Source: Catellatospora methionotrophica (GTDB taxonomy: Bacteria > Actinomycetota > Actinomycetes > Mycobacteriales > Micromonosporaceae). Taken from it: 64,000 bases of DNA. The DNA lies in assembly GCF_011297335.1 (NCBI RefSeq), contig NZ_JAAOTJ010000015.1, positions 86,948 to 150,947 on the forward strand. Reading direction: 5' to 3'. Under the pieces are notes generated by a model that ran no database searches, was not told the DNA's origin, and was given only the letters and a program-made list of their open reading frames with translations. This document shows, in pieces, positions 17,986 to 27,559 of this stretch. The stretch's first letter is position 1; every line of letters begins with the position of its first letter. The translations under genes and the position numbers were made by a program.

Positions 17986-18050
17986 AAGATCGCCGTTTGA
18001 GGTCAGGAGCTGCGGTTCAACCACAGATCCTGACCTCAAACGGCGACCTT
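17986..18050. repeat. Palindromic intergenic repeat, family P2 copy A (bidirectional terminator candidate)
   Basis: Two 23-nt arms (17986-18008 and 18028-18050) pair with a single mismatch. The centre TGCGGTTCAACCACA is itself nearly palindromic. The element sits between convergent dusB and doxX, where a bidirectional terminator is expected. Copies with the same centre and diverged arms occur at 32179-32250 and 51767-51831. There is no U-tract, as is usual for terminators in high-GC actinobacteria. Confidence 0.75.
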
Positions 18051-18085
18051 CGCCCGGAACGGCCCGCACGGCCGGACCTGGCCGG

Positions 18086-18499
18086 TCAGCGGCGGAAGGT
18101 GGCCGGCAGGGCGCGGGTGTACGGGGCGCGGTAGCGGGCGAGCAGGGCGAAGACCACGGCCAGGGTGCCCGACATGACGGCGTTCGAAGCCGAGCCCGGC
18201 AGCACCCACAGGTTCATCACGGTCGCGCCGACCATCAGGGCGGTCAGCCCGATCGCGGCCGCCCCGGACAGTCGCGGGACCAGCAGGCCGACGCCGCCCG
18301 CCAGCTCGCACGCGCCGACGAACCAGATGAACGCCATGCCCAGCCCGGCCTCGGCGAAGGCGGGCGGAGCCTCGAAGAACGGCAGGAACTTCGGCACCGC
18401 GACGCCGACGAAGAACAGGCCGAGCAGGATCTGAACGGTCCACACCGCGATGTTCACGGCACGGCGGGGGCGGGCGGCGGGGGCGGCGTACGAGGTCAT
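18086..18499 (-). CDS. DoxX family membrane protein
   Basis: A 137-residue protein with four hydrophobic segments. Typical DoxX features are the opening helix WTVQILLGLFFVGVAVPKFL, GMAFIWFVGACELAGGVGLLVPRLSGAAAIGLTALMVGATVMN and a final helix ending in a basic tail. The family is linked to thiosulfate/quinone chemistry in archaea and to a redox-related membrane complex in mycobacteria, but most members are uncharacterised. A strong AGGGAAGGAA ribosome-binding site precedes the ATG. It is downstream of, and same strand as, the tandem prenyl synthase (104-bp gap). Confidence 0.83.
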   Translation of the reverse strand: MTSYAAPAARPRRAVNIAVWTVQILLGLFFVGVAVPKFLPFFEAPPAFAEAGLGMAFIWFVGACELAGGVGLLVPRLSGAAAIGLTALMVGATVMNLWVLPGSASNAVMSGTLAVVFALLARYRAPYTRALPATFRR

Positions 18500-18603
18500 G
18501 ACGGGGTTCCTTCCCTAAAGTTCGGTCATCGCGTTACGTCCATGTAGACGGGCGGCGGACACGGAACTCATCGGTGCCGGGAAGGAATCTTCTGTCGGGG
18601 GCG

Positions 18604-20937
18604 TCAGCGGGCGCGGGCGGCGAAGTGCTCGACGATGCCCTGGAGCAGGCGGGTGTCGAAGGGCAGCGCCGCGCAGCTGTCCACCGCCGCGTCGCGGTGC
18701 TGCTCCATGAGCCGCCGCGCCTGCGCGAGCCCGTACACCCGGACCAGGTTGGCCTTGCCCACGTCGTTGCCGGAGTCCTTGCCGAGCTGCTCGCTGGACG
18801 CGGTCGCGTCGAGGATGTCGTCGCGGGCCTGGAACACGATGCCCGCGTGGTCGGCGTAGCGGGTGACCAGCTCGATCTCGACGCGCGGCCGGTCCAGCAG
18901 CATCAGCAGCGGCACCAGCGCGGCCTCGACCATCGTCGACGTCTTGAGCCGGTACATCTCCAGGATGGCCTCGCCGGTGACCGGGGAGGCGTCACGGGCG
19001 TAGCGCAGGTCGAGGAACTGGCCACGGCACAGGCGCTGCGGGCCGAGCACGGTGCCGACGTACGCGACGACGTCGGTGACCCGGTGCGCCGGGTAGTGCC
19101 GGTCGAGCCGGGCCAGCATGCCGAAGCCCGAGGACAGCATCGAGATCGCCGCGAGCTGCACGCTGCCCTCGTCGAACACGGTGTGCGCGGCCGGGCGGCC
19201 CCGGCGCAGCGTGGCGTCGTCCTGGGCGGGCAGGTCGTCGAAGATGAGGCTGGCGGTGTGGAACAGCTCGATCGCGCCGAGCAGCGACTCGGGCATGTCC
19301 CCGCGTACGCCGAGGCCCTCGGCCAGCATCAGGGTCAGCGCGGGGCGCAGCCGCTTGGCGGGACCGTCCATCGTGTACGCCAGGATCGGCGCCAGCTCGG
19401 CGGCGTTGACCTGGGCGTGGCAGTCGTGCACGATCTCGTTGATCCGCGCCAGCCGGTCGAGCACGAACGTGCGCGCGTCGACGCTGTTCGGGTCGCGGCG
19501 GCCCATCACCACGGCCGCCTCCCGCTTGAGCCGCAGGTCACCGGTGGTCAACTGCGGCAGCACCCGCCGGGGCGCCCCGGCCGCCGTACGCAGGAACGCG
19601 GCGATCTCCGGGGTGACCGGGTACTGGTCGAGCAGCGCCAGCGTGGCCTGCGGGTCCGCGCACAGGTGCACACCCAGCTTGATCGCACCGACGCCGGTCA
19701 GCGCCTCGCGGGCGACGGGGTCGCCGCCGTACACCTGGTCGACGACGTACGCGTCGTAGGCGAACAGGTCGAGCAGCGGGTTGGTGCGCCCGTCACCGGG
19801 GTGCGTGAACGGGGTCGTCCGGCCCGCGCGGCGGTCCTCGTCCCGGTCGGCGAGGTCGTCCTTGAACTGGCTCAGGAAGATCGTGTTGAGGCAGCGGGCG
19901 TAGAAGCCGTCGTCGAGCCGGCGGCGGCCGAGGATGTTCGCGACCACCCGGCTCAGCCCGGCCTTGAGGAAGATGTCCGGGTACGCCGACTCCAGCGGCT
20001 CGTCGGCGCGGCGTCCCGCGTCACGGTGCTGGGCCAGGTACATCGACTCGGCCGCGTGGTAGAGGTGCCGGTGCGTGGCGAACGGGTAGACCTGCAGCGC
20101 GATGCCGTACAGCTCGTGCATCTCCTCGGCCAGCGGATGGTCGGGCACCTCGCCGGGATCGATCGCGCCGCCGGTGGCCAGGCCGCGCAGGATCAGCCGG
20201 TGCAGCCGGTCCCGCTCGCGGGGCAGCATGTGCTCGCCGGGCAGGTCCTGGAAGCTGTCGTCGATGACGGCGTACGCGGCTCCGTACGCGTACGCGCCGG
20301 GCAGGATGCGGGTGAGGTGTTCGCGCGCCGCGGCCCGGCCCGCGTCACGGGTGTCGTACCCGCCGATGGCCAGCACCCCGACCAGCGTGCGGACCACCTT
20401 GCCCATCGCGCCCGCCTGCACCACCGTCTCCGGCAGGGTGCGGTGTAGCCGGTCCAGCCGCTCGGCCAGCCAGCGCACCTCGTCGACCTCGCGCAGCACC
20501 GGGAAGCGCCGCTCCAGCGACTCCACGACCCCGGCCACGCCACGCCCGCGCTCGATGCCCTCGACGATCTCGCGCACCGTGCGCGCGTGCGCCCGCGCCA
20601 GCACCTCGCCCCGGGCCACGTCGGCCGGGTCGGGCACCTCGCTGAGGTTGTACACCCCGAAGTAGTTCAGCTCCAGCAGCGCCTGCTCACGCAGCTCGCG
20701 CCGCCGGCGCGGCGGGTAGACCCCCCGCAGCAGCGCGGCGCCCGGCGTGCTGCGCCTGGCGATGGCGTCGAGCTGGGCGGTGTAGTGCTCCACATGCGAC
20801 GCGATGGCCGACGGGTTGCCGTCCCGCCACCGCGCGTAGTGCGCCAGCGTATGCCGCACGCCCTCCTCGAGCCTGCTGTGCTCGAGGTCCTCCTGCCGGA
20901 ACGGGAACGGCTGCAACAGCTCCGTAGCGACACTCAT
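18604..20937 (-). CDS. Tandem isoprenyl-diphosphate-synthase-like protein (two-domain)
   Basis: A 777-residue protein, roughly double the usual length. The C-terminal half (about 480-777) is a canonical trans-isoprenyl diphosphate synthase: AKRLRPALTLMLAEGLG, the first Asp-rich motif FDDLPAQDD (566-574), KTSTMVEAAL and the second motif FQARDDILD (702-710). The N-terminal half (about 80-440) is all-helical and carries its own Asp-rich pairs, IDDSFQD (225-231) and FKDDLADRDED (358-368), suggesting a second class I isoprenoid-synthase fold. GGGGAGGTGG lies 8 nt before the ATG at 20937 and fixes the start. Likely product is a C15-C20 prenyl diphosphate from the C-terminal half; the N-terminal activity is unknown. 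Confidence 0.85.
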   Translation of the reverse strand: MSVATELLQPFPFRQEDLEHSRLEEGVRHTLAHYARWRDGNPSAIASHVEHYTAQLDAIARRSTPGAALLRGVYPPRRRRELREQALLELNYFGVYNLSEVPDPADVARGEVLARAHARTVREIVEGIERGRGVAGVVESLERRFPVLREVDEVRWLAERLDRLHRTLPETVVQAGAMGKVVRTLVGVLAIGGYDTRDAGRAAAREHLTRILPGAYAYGAAYAVIDDSFQDLPGEHMLPRERDRLHRLILRGLATGGAIDPGEVPDHPLAEEMHELYGIALQVYPFATHRHLYHAAESMYLAQHRDAGRRADEPLESAYPDIFLKAGLSRVVANILGRRRLDDGFYARCLNTIFLSQFKDDLADRDEDRRAGRTTPFTHPGDGRTNPLLDLFAYDAYVVDQVYGGDPVAREALTGVGAIKLGVHLCADPQATLALLDQYPVTPEIAAFLRTAAGAPRRVLPQLTTGDLRLKREAAVVMGRRDPNSVDARTFVLDRLARINEIVHDCHAQVNAAELAPILAYTMDGPAKRLRPALTLMLAEGLGVRGDMPESLLGAIELFHTASLIFDDLPAQDDATLRRGRPAAHTVFDEGSVQLAAISMLSSGFGMLARLDRHYPAHRVTDVVAYVGTVLGPQRLCRGQFLDLRYARDASPVTGEAILEMYRLKTSTMVEAALVPLLMLLDRPRVEIELVTRYADHAGIVFQARDDILDATASSEQLGKDSGNDVGKANLVRVYGLAQARRLMEQHRDAAVDSCAALPFDTRLLQGIVEHFAARAR

Positions 20938-21015
20938 GAGGCCGACCACCTCCCCGCGGAACTGACGGCCCCGCACCCCCATGATCCCACCCCCGCGCCA
21001 ACCCCCGCCCGGACA

Positions 21016-21061
21016 GAAGGAACGGCACCTTCACCGCACCTCGGAGGGTTACGTTCCTTTC
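21016..21061. repeat. Degenerate GGCACCTT palindrome (family P1)
   Basis: AAGGAACG at 21017-21024 pairs with CGTTCCTT at 21052-21059, and the left arm continues GGCACCTTC as in the better-preserved family P1 copies (27560, 32274, 51691). Here it lies between two divergent genes rather than at a 3' end, so it is not an obvious terminator; it overlaps where the promoters should be. Confidence 0.5.
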
Positions 21062-21100
21062 ACGACGGATACGGCGGGCCGGTGTGCCAGGATGTGCGCC

Positions 21101-21595
21101 ATGCTGCCGCCGCCGGAATTCGCCGTGGTCCGCGTGCTCGGTTACCGACGCGACAGGGTCGACCGTCTGATCGAAGCGGTGTACCGAGGCGAGGCGAATC
21201 TCGCCGGCAAGCGCACGTTCGACCTCCCGGTGGTCATGCACGGCTACGACTGCGCGCAGGTGGACGCGTACCTGGCCCAGGTCGCGGCGCTGCACGAGGC
21301 CCACGGCGCCTTCCGGCCCCTGGCCGACCCGGACAGCGGCGTGCCGACCGTCGGTCCTGTCGCCTCGCGGCCCCCGGCGTTCCGGCGGGCCATCCCGTTC
21401 ACCAGGGGGTACGACCCCGCGCAGGTGGACGCACTCGTCGCGCGGATCGCACCGGTGCTGGCCGGAGGTGTCGGCATCACCTCCGCCGAGATCGAGGAGG
21501 CCGACCTGCCGCTGGTCCGCAGGGGCTACGACGTCGAGCGGGTCGACGCCTACCTGGACGCGGTGGTGATCAGGTTGCGGGCCGAGGGCCGCTGA
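21101..21595 (+). CDS. DivIVA-motif repeat protein
   Basis: A 164-residue protein containing four copies of the short DivIVA-type (DivI1A) motif: GYRRDRVDRLIEAV (14-27), GYDCAQVDAYLAQV (48-61), GYDPAQVDALVARI (103-116) and GYDVERVDAYLDAV (142-155). In DivIVA/Wag31 the motif is the N-terminal membrane-curvature-sensing element followed by a long coiled coil; here the coiled coil is missing and only the motif is repeated. It probably localises to the membrane or pole, or binds DivIVA; this is inference. The ATG at 21101 follows AGGATG; an ATG 9 bp earlier is possible. Divergent from the tandem prenyl synthase. Confidence 0.78.
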   Translation: MLPPPEFAVVRVLGYRRDRVDRLIEAVYRGEANLAGKRTFDLPVVMHGYDCAQVDAYLAQVAALHEAHGAFRPLADPDSGVPTVGPVASRPPAFRRAIPFTRGYDPAQVDALVARIAPVLAGGVGITSAEIEEADLPLVRRGYDVERVDAYLDAVVIRLRAEGR

Positions 21596-21599
21596 GCGG

Positions 21600-22667
21600 T
21601 CAGAAGGCGCGGGCGTACTGGTCCGGCCAGTGCGGCTGCCCGCCGAGCTTCGCCAGCGCCCGGCGCGGCCAGTACGGGTCACGCAGCAGCTCCCGCCCGA
21701 TCAGCACCAGGTCGGCCTGACCGTCGGCGACGATGCGCTCGGCCTGCTCCGGTTCGGTGATCAGGCCGACCGCGCCGGTCAGCACCCCGGCGTCACGGCG
21801 CACCTGCTCGGCCAGCGGAGCCTGGTAGCCGGGCCCGACCGGGATGTCGGCCTGCGGCACAACCCCGCCCGACGAGCAGTCGATCAGGTCGACCCCGGCC
21901 GTGACCAGCTCACGGGCCAGGGCGACGGTGTCGGTGACGTCCCAGCCGCCGTCGGTCCAGTCGGTCGCCGAGACCCGGGCCAGCACGGGCACGTCGGGGC
22001 CGACGGCGTCGCGGACGGCCGTCGCGACCGCCACGGCCAGGCGCGTGCGCCCGGCCCGGTCGCCGCCCCAGCCGTCGGTGCGGTGGTTGGTCAGCGGCGA
22101 GTAGAACTCGTGCAGCAGGTATCCGTGCGCCGCGTGGATCTCCACGGCCCGGAAGCCCGCGTCGACCGCGTACACGGCGGCCTGCGCGAATGCGGCGATC
22201 ACCGCGTGGATGCCGGCCTCGTCGAGGGCGCGGGGCGTGCGGTACGCGGGAACGAACGGCTCGGTGCCCGGCGCGACCGGCTGCCAGCCGCCGTCGGCGT
22301 CGGGCACCCCGCCCCGCTCCTGCGCGAACGGCCAGTACGTGGACGCCTTGAACCCGGCGTGGGCGAGCTGGATCGCGGGCACCGCCCCCTGCGCGGCGAC
22401 GAACGCGGTGACGGGACGCCACGCGTCCACGTGCGCCGGTGACCAGATGCCGGCGTCGCGCGGGGAGATCCGGCCCTCCGGCAGCACCGCGCTGGCCTCG
22501 GTGATCACCAGCCCTGCCCCGCCGACCGCGCGGGCGCCCAGGTGGGCCAGGTGCCAGTCGGTGGGCAGGCCGTCCGGCCCGGCCGAGTACTGGCACATCG
22601 GCGACATCGCGATGCGGTGGGGCAGCGTCACGCCGCGCAGTTCTAGGGGCTGGCCGAGTGCGGTCAC
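21600..22667 (-). CDS. NADH:flavin oxidoreductase (Old Yellow Enzyme family, YqjM-like)
   Basis: A 355-residue FMN TIM-barrel ene-reductase. Signature segments: LPHRIAMSPMCQYSAGPDGLPTDWHLAHLGARAVGGAGLVITEA (with the YqjM-type Cys), EIHAAHGYLLHEFYSPLTNHRTDGWGGDRAGRTRL (substrate and FMN residues) and ADLVLIGRELLRDPYWP. It reduces activated C=C bonds with NAD(P)H; the physiological substrate is unknown. The GTG at 22667 is chosen because TACTGT (22679-22674) lies 6 nt upstream as a leaderless -10 and because it gives the usual short N-terminus. It ends 4 bp from the convergent DivIVA-motif gene. Confidence 0.9.
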   Translation of the reverse strand: MTALGQPLELRGVTLPHRIAMSPMCQYSAGPDGLPTDWHLAHLGARAVGGAGLVITEASAVLPEGRISPRDAGIWSPAHVDAWRPVTAFVAAQGAVPAIQLAHAGFKASTYWPFAQERGGVPDADGGWQPVAPGTEPFVPAYRTPRALDEAGIHAVIAAFAQAAVYAVDAGFRAVEIHAAHGYLLHEFYSPLTNHRTDGWGGDRAGRTRLAVAVATAVRDAVGPDVPVLARVSATDWTDGGWDVTDTVALARELVTAGVDLIDCSSGGVVPQADIPVGPGYQAPLAEQVRRDAGVLTGAVGLITEPEQAERIVADGQADLVLIGRELLRDPYWPRRALAKLGGQPHWPDQYARAF

Positions 22668-22733
22668 GGCGCAACAGTACGGCCGGGCGCGGGCAGCGTC
22701 CTGTGACGCGGCTCGCACCCGGCCGGACATGGT

Positions 22734-22768
22734 GAAGGGCCGGGAAGACGTCGGTCATCCGGCCCTTC
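22734..22768. terminator. Hairpin terminator of the sigma factor / GPGG unit
   Basis: Perfect 10-bp inverted repeat GAAGGGCCGG / CCGGCCCTTC with a 15-nt loop, just downstream (on the minus strand) of the small membrane protein gene and upstream of the OYE promoter. No U-tract. Confidence 0.6.
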
Positions 22769-22787
22769 GGCGTTACTGCGTGGCGTC

Positions 22788-22931
22788 CTACGAGAAGATG
22801 CTCACGCCCCCAGGTCCTACCAGCAGACCGATGATGATCAGCACGATGCCCCACAGGATCTGGCGTCGTACCAGCGAGACGATCCCGGAAACGACCAGGA
22901 CCACGGCGAGGATCCACAGTAAAAGCTCCAT
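22788..22931 (-). CDS. GPGG-motif small membrane protein
   Basis: A 47-residue protein, MELLLWILAVVLVVSGIVSL then a short basic turn (VRRQ), a second hydrophobic helix (ILWGIVLIIIGLLV) and the tail GPGGVSIFS. This matches small actinobacterial proteins called GPGG-motif membrane proteins, of unknown function. A strong AGGAAGGA Shine-Dalgarno precedes the ATG. It lies 54 bp downstream of the stress-type sigma factor gene on the same strand and ahead of a hairpin terminator, so the two are probably co-transcribed. Confidence 0.75.
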   Translation of the reverse strand: MELLLWILAVVLVVSGIVSLVRRQILWGIVLIIIGLLVGPGGVSIFS

Positions 22932-22985
22932 GGTTCCTTCCTGCCCCACGAACTCAGTGACGAAACCGCTACGTTAAGAAGCGGA

Positions 22986-23804
22986 TCAGTCCTCCGCCAG
23001 CATGCGCTCGCGCAGCTGCGCGAGGCACCGGCTGAGCAGGCGCGACACGTGCATCTGGGAGACCCCGATCTGCTCGGCGATCTGGGCCTGGTTGTGGCCC
23101 TGAACGAAGCGCAGCATGAGGATCTTCTGCTCACGTTCCGGCAGTTCCTTGACGTACTGCCGGACCGCGTGCACGTCCGGAATGGACTCCAGCACGGTGT
23201 CGGTCTCGCCGATCAGCTCGCCGAGCTCCACATCGCCGTCCTCGCCGCTCACCGCGACATTGAGGGAGTTGATGCGGTACGCCTGCGCGCAGTGCATCCC
23301 GGCCACCACGTCTTCGACGGTGACATTGAGATGCGTGGCGAGGTCGTCGGCGGTCGGCCACCGGCCGAGGTCCTGGCAGAGCTGCGGGGACACCCGGTTG
23401 ATGTCCAGGTACAGCTCCTGCATGCGGCGGCTCACCCGCATGCTCCAGCCCCGGTCACGGAAGTACCGCTTGAGTTCGCCGACGATGGTCGGCACCGCGA
23501 AGTGCACGAAGGCACTGCCACGGGAGGGGTCGAAACGGTCCACGGCCTGGATCAGGCCGATGGTCGCCACCTGCACGAGGTCGTCGCCATCCACACCGCG
23601 GTGTCGGAAGCGGCGGGCCAGGCGTTCGGCCAGCGGCAGCCAGGCACAGATGGCCTCCTGCCGCACGTCCTCATGTGCGGGGTCTTGCTCGCTCAGCTCT
23701 CCGAGACGGCGCAGCAGCACATCGCCGGCGGTCGCGTCGAGGGTGTCGGTCAGGGACGAGGGGGACGCGGACGCTTCGGTCTCGCGAACCAGTGTTGCAG
23801 ACAT
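22986..23804 (-). CDS. RNA polymerase sigma factor, SigB/SigF/SigG subfamily
   Basis: A 272-residue group 3 sigma factor. Region 2: GVDGDDLVQVATIGLIQAVDRFDPSRGSAFVHFAVPTIVGELKRYFRDRGWSMRVSRRMQEL; region 3 around LGRWPTADDLATHLNVTVEDV; region 4 HTH: LPEREQKILMLRFVQGHNQAQIAEQIGVSQMHVSRLLSRCL. This subfamily drives general stress or development regulons and is normally held by an RsbW-type anti-sigma factor. No anti-sigma or anti-anti-sigma gene adjoins. The ATG at 23804 is preceded by GGAGG at 7 nt. About 210 bp without a gene lie upstream; no clear promoter seen there. Confidence 0.92.
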   Translation of the reverse strand: MSATLVRETEASASPSSLTDTLDATAGDVLLRRLGELSEQDPAHEDVRQEAICAWLPLAERLARRFRHRGVDGDDLVQVATIGLIQAVDRFDPSRGSAFVHFAVPTIVGELKRYFRDRGWSMRVSRRMQELYLDINRVSPQLCQDLGRWPTADDLATHLNVTVEDVVAGMHCAQAYRINSLNVAVSGEDGDVELGELIGETDTVLESIPDVHAVRQYVKELPEREQKILMLRFVQGHNQAQIAEQIGVSQMHVSRLLSRCLAQLRERMLAED

Positions 23805-24014
23805 TGCAGGCCTCCGGCGCAGTGAACCGCGTGTGTTCCGGGCGACGGGGGTCGACCTCGGACACGGTTCGCCTGTGACGGACACAGCACCCGTTTCTTG
23901 AGCGCTGTTTAGACGGCTTGGCAGCCGACTCGGCAAGCCGAGCACTGCCGACCATACAAGAGGTCGGCCAGAAGTACTAGTCCAAGGAGAGGAAGGTACA
24001 CGTTCCGGACGCGT

Positions 24015-24974
24015 TCAGAAGGAGAAGCCCGAGGTGACAGCTCGATGGTCGGTGCCGGGAGTACGCAGCACCCCGGCCTGGGTCGCGGTCAGCCCGCGGT
24101 ACAGGACATGGTCGGGGCGCATCACCGGCAGTGACGAAGGCCACGTGAAGCCGTAACCCCAGCCCGCCTCGGCCTGCGCGTCGTCCAGCAGCGCCGCCAG
24201 TGGCGCGATGGCCCGGTCGGTCGCCGCGGTGTTCAGGTCGCCGAGCACCAGCACCCGCTGCGCCTCGTCCTCGCGGACCGCCTGCGCCAGCATGTCGATG
24301 GTGTGGTCCCGGGTGGCCGTGTCGTTGATCCGGGCCGAGCCCAGGTGCACGACGTACACCGCGACGTCGCCCTGCGGCGTCTTCACCAGCGCGCGCAGCG
24401 CCCGGGTCCACTCCAGACCGGTGTCCACGCCGGTGACGTCCGCGATCGGGTACTTGCTCAGCAGGCCCACCGTCGAGCGGACAGCGTAGTGCGGATACGT
24501 CTTCGTCAGCTGCTCGGCGACCGTCTCGATGGTGCCGCCGGAGGCCTCCTGCAGCGCGATCAGGTCGGGGCCGCCGTCGGCCAGCGCCCGCACCGTGGTC
24601 TGCGGGTCGGGGTTGTCGGCGTACAGGTTCTGGGTGACCACCCGCAACTGCACCTGCCCGCCCGGCGGCGGCAGCAGCGCACGGCCGAACATCGCCGCCC
24701 AGATCACCGCGGGCAGCAGCACCACCAGCAGCGCCTTGCCGGAGCGGGCCAGCAGGGCAGCGATCGCCAGCACCGGCACGGCCAGGCCGAACAGCGGGGC
24801 GATGGTGTCGAGCACGCTGCCGATGCCGTGCACATTGGGGACGAGCCGGTGACCCGCGAGCACAGCAGCCAGCAGCAGGGCGGCCGCGATGACCAGCCCC
24901 GCTCGCCAGGCCGGGCGCCGGGGAGGCGGCTCAGCCGGGCCTCCGGGCGTCTTCTTCAGCTCGATGGTGGTCAC
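24015..24974 (-). CDS. Membrane-anchored endonuclease/exonuclease/phosphatase-family protein
   Basis: A 319-residue protein with about three N-terminal transmembrane helices (LVIAAALLLAAVLAGHRLV, IAPLFGLAVPVLAIAALLA, ALLVVLLPAVIWAAMFG) and a C-terminal EEP-fold catalytic domain facing outside. EEP motifs: RVVTQNLYADN (metal-binding Asn), DLIALQEAS (Glu), VVHLGSAR, VLVLGDLNTA (GDxN) and PGTDHRAV (terminal Asp-His). Members hydrolyse phosphodiesters of nucleic acids, lipids or inositol phosphates; the substrate here is unknown. The GTG start is chosen because TAACAT (24987-24982) stands 7 nt before it. Confidence 0.83.
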   Translation of the reverse strand: MTTIELKKTPGGPAEPPPRRPAWRAGLVIAAALLLAAVLAGHRLVPNVHGIGSVLDTIAPLFGLAVPVLAIAALLARSGKALLVVLLPAVIWAAMFGRALLPPPGGQVQLRVVTQNLYADNPDPQTTVRALADGGPDLIALQEASGGTIETVAEQLTKTYPHYAVRSTVGLLSKYPIADVTGVDTGLEWTRALRALVKTPQGDVAVYVVHLGSARINDTATRDHTIDMLAQAVREDEAQRVLVLGDLNTAATDRAIAPLAALLDDAQAEAGWGYGFTWPSSLPVMRPDHVLYRGLTATQAGVLRTPGTDHRAVTSGFSF

Positions 24975-25038
24975 TGTCCGTATGTTACCGGGGAGGACCC
25001 GAATCAAACTCGGCAAACGTCGCACTACCCGTGTGCGA

Positions 25039-25067
25039 AGTCCCCCGAACCACCGGTTCGGGGGACT
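25039..25067. terminator. Hairpin terminator downstream of glyS
   Basis: Perfect 13-bp stem, AGTCCCCCGAACC / GGTTCGGGGGACT, with a 3-nt loop (ACC), partly extended outward by GTGTGCG / CGCACG. It lies just after the glyS stop on the minus strand. No U-tract is present. Confidence 0.75.
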
Positions 25068-25086
25068 CCACGCACGTCAACCAAGG

Positions 25087-26466
<1,380 letters not shown>

Positions 26467-26639
26467 GATCAGGTCTCCATTCCGTTGGAGGTTGCCGCCG
26501 GCTGGCTGTCGGCGGAGGGTCGGCGGAAGATCCGCTCGACGTGGATACGGTACGGGCCGCTCGAACAGCCCGCATGCGGTTAAACGCTACTGCACACGCA
26601 ACGTGGTGAGTCCGCCGGTGCGGCGCGCCGACACCCCGG

Positions 26640-27143
26640 TTACTCGCGCCCGCATACTTCCAGGTCGGTGGTCTTGGGGTCCTGTGCGAGGCGGTAGACG
26701 ACCTGCTCGCTGTCACCGTCGGTGTAGCGCTCGGTGACCGGCAGGGTGATCCCCGACGTGCCCTGCAGCTCGACCTCGCCCAGCTCGTACGACTGGATGC
26801 GCTCCGGCCGGGCCTGCTCGCGGCTGGTGAAGCGGGCCAGGTCCAGCCGCTGCTGCTCGTCCTCGCACAGCAGCTCGTAGGCCTGCTCGTACTTCTTGGC
26901 CTTCAGCGCGTCGAGGTAGGTGCCGACCGTGACATGCGCCCGCTCGTTGATCGCCTGCACGCCGGTGACGGCCAGCCCGACCCCGGCGACCAGGCCGCCG
27001 CCGCAGCACAGCGCCACCAGTACGCCCGCGATACCGAGCGCCCAGCCCAACCGGGTCCCGCCGCCCTCCGACGGCGCGGCCGGGAACGGCGGCACGGCAC
27101 CCGGACCGGGCGGCACGGGCGGGGGCACGGACGCGTGGGTCAT
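26640..27143 (-). CDS. Membrane-anchored DUF4878-like hypothetical protein
   Basis: A 167-residue protein: a Pro-rich cytoplasmic N-terminus (VPPPVPPGPGAVPPFPAAP), one transmembrane helix (about 36-60, LGWALGIAGVLVALCCGGGLVAGVGLAVTG), then an outside domain with VGTYLDALKAKKYEQAYELLCEDEQQRLDLARFTSREQ, resembling the NTF2-like DUF4878 fold. Function unknown. The ATG at 27143 is supported by TATGAT (27156-27151) exactly 7 nt upstream, a leaderless layout; a second ATG 12 bp upstream would sit inside that element. Confidence 0.7.
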   Translation of the reverse strand: MTHASVPPPVPPGPGAVPPFPAAPSEGGGTRLGWALGIAGVLVALCCGGGLVAGVGLAVTGVQAINERAHVTVGTYLDALKAKKYEQAYELLCEDEQQRLDLARFTSREQARPERIQSYELGEVELQGTSGITLPVTERYTDGDSEQVVYRLAQDPKTTDLEVCGRE

Positions 27144-27224
27144 GGCCGCGATCATATGGCGTACGCCCCACCCGCCGCCGCCGTGCCCGAAACCCGGCCC
27201 CGGCCGACGCCGCGACCTCGCCGA

Positions 27225-27542
27225 TCAGGCCCGGTCGCTGGCCTTCGTCTCGACCTGTCCGCCCGGCTCGGCCGCGGCCAGCGTCTCGAACGCGCACGGT
27301 TCCATCAGCGATTCGGCCAGCAGGGGCGTGGCCGTCATCTTCACGTCGAAACCGCCCAGCGCGCGCCGGTACGCCCCCACGCTCTCCCACTCGGTGAGCA
27401 GGCACCAGTGCTCCGGCTCGTCGAGCGACCGGGTCAGTTCCCCGCGCAGGTAGCCGGGGCGGGCCGCGAGGGCCGCCAGCGCCGCGTGGGCGCGCTCGAC
27501 GAACGCCTCCTCGTTGGCGGCGATCACGAATCGATTGAGCAT
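27225..27542 (-). CDS. Antibiotic biosynthesis monooxygenase (ABM) domain protein
   Basis: A 105-residue ferredoxin-like alpha/beta protein of the ABM family (quinol monooxygenases, heme-degrading IsdG/MhuD relatives). Typical elements: LNRFVIAANEEAFVERAHAALAALAARPGYLRGELTRS, HWCLLTEWESVGAYRRALGGFDVK. Such proteins are cofactor-free monooxygenases or heme oxygenases; which one cannot be said. GAGGTG precedes the ATG at 27542. A family P1 palindrome lies directly upstream. Confidence 0.75.
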   Translation of the reverse strand: MLNRFVIAANEEAFVERAHAALAALAARPGYLRGELTRSLDEPEHWCLLTEWESVGAYRRALGGFDVKMTATPLLAESLMEPCAFETLAAAEPGGQVETKASDRA

Positions 27543-27559
27543 CAGCACCTCACTACAGT

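Noticed and set aside
23805..24014. SigF-type autoregulatory promoter (GTTT...GGGTA) before the sigma gene
   Set aside because: Only a weak GTCT-N18-GGGTG was found; spacing and sequence do not fit.
26467..26639. Possible T-box, glycine riboswitch or tRNA upstream of glyS
   Set aside because: No T-box bulge sequence, no glycine aptamer motifs and no cloverleaf could be drawn.
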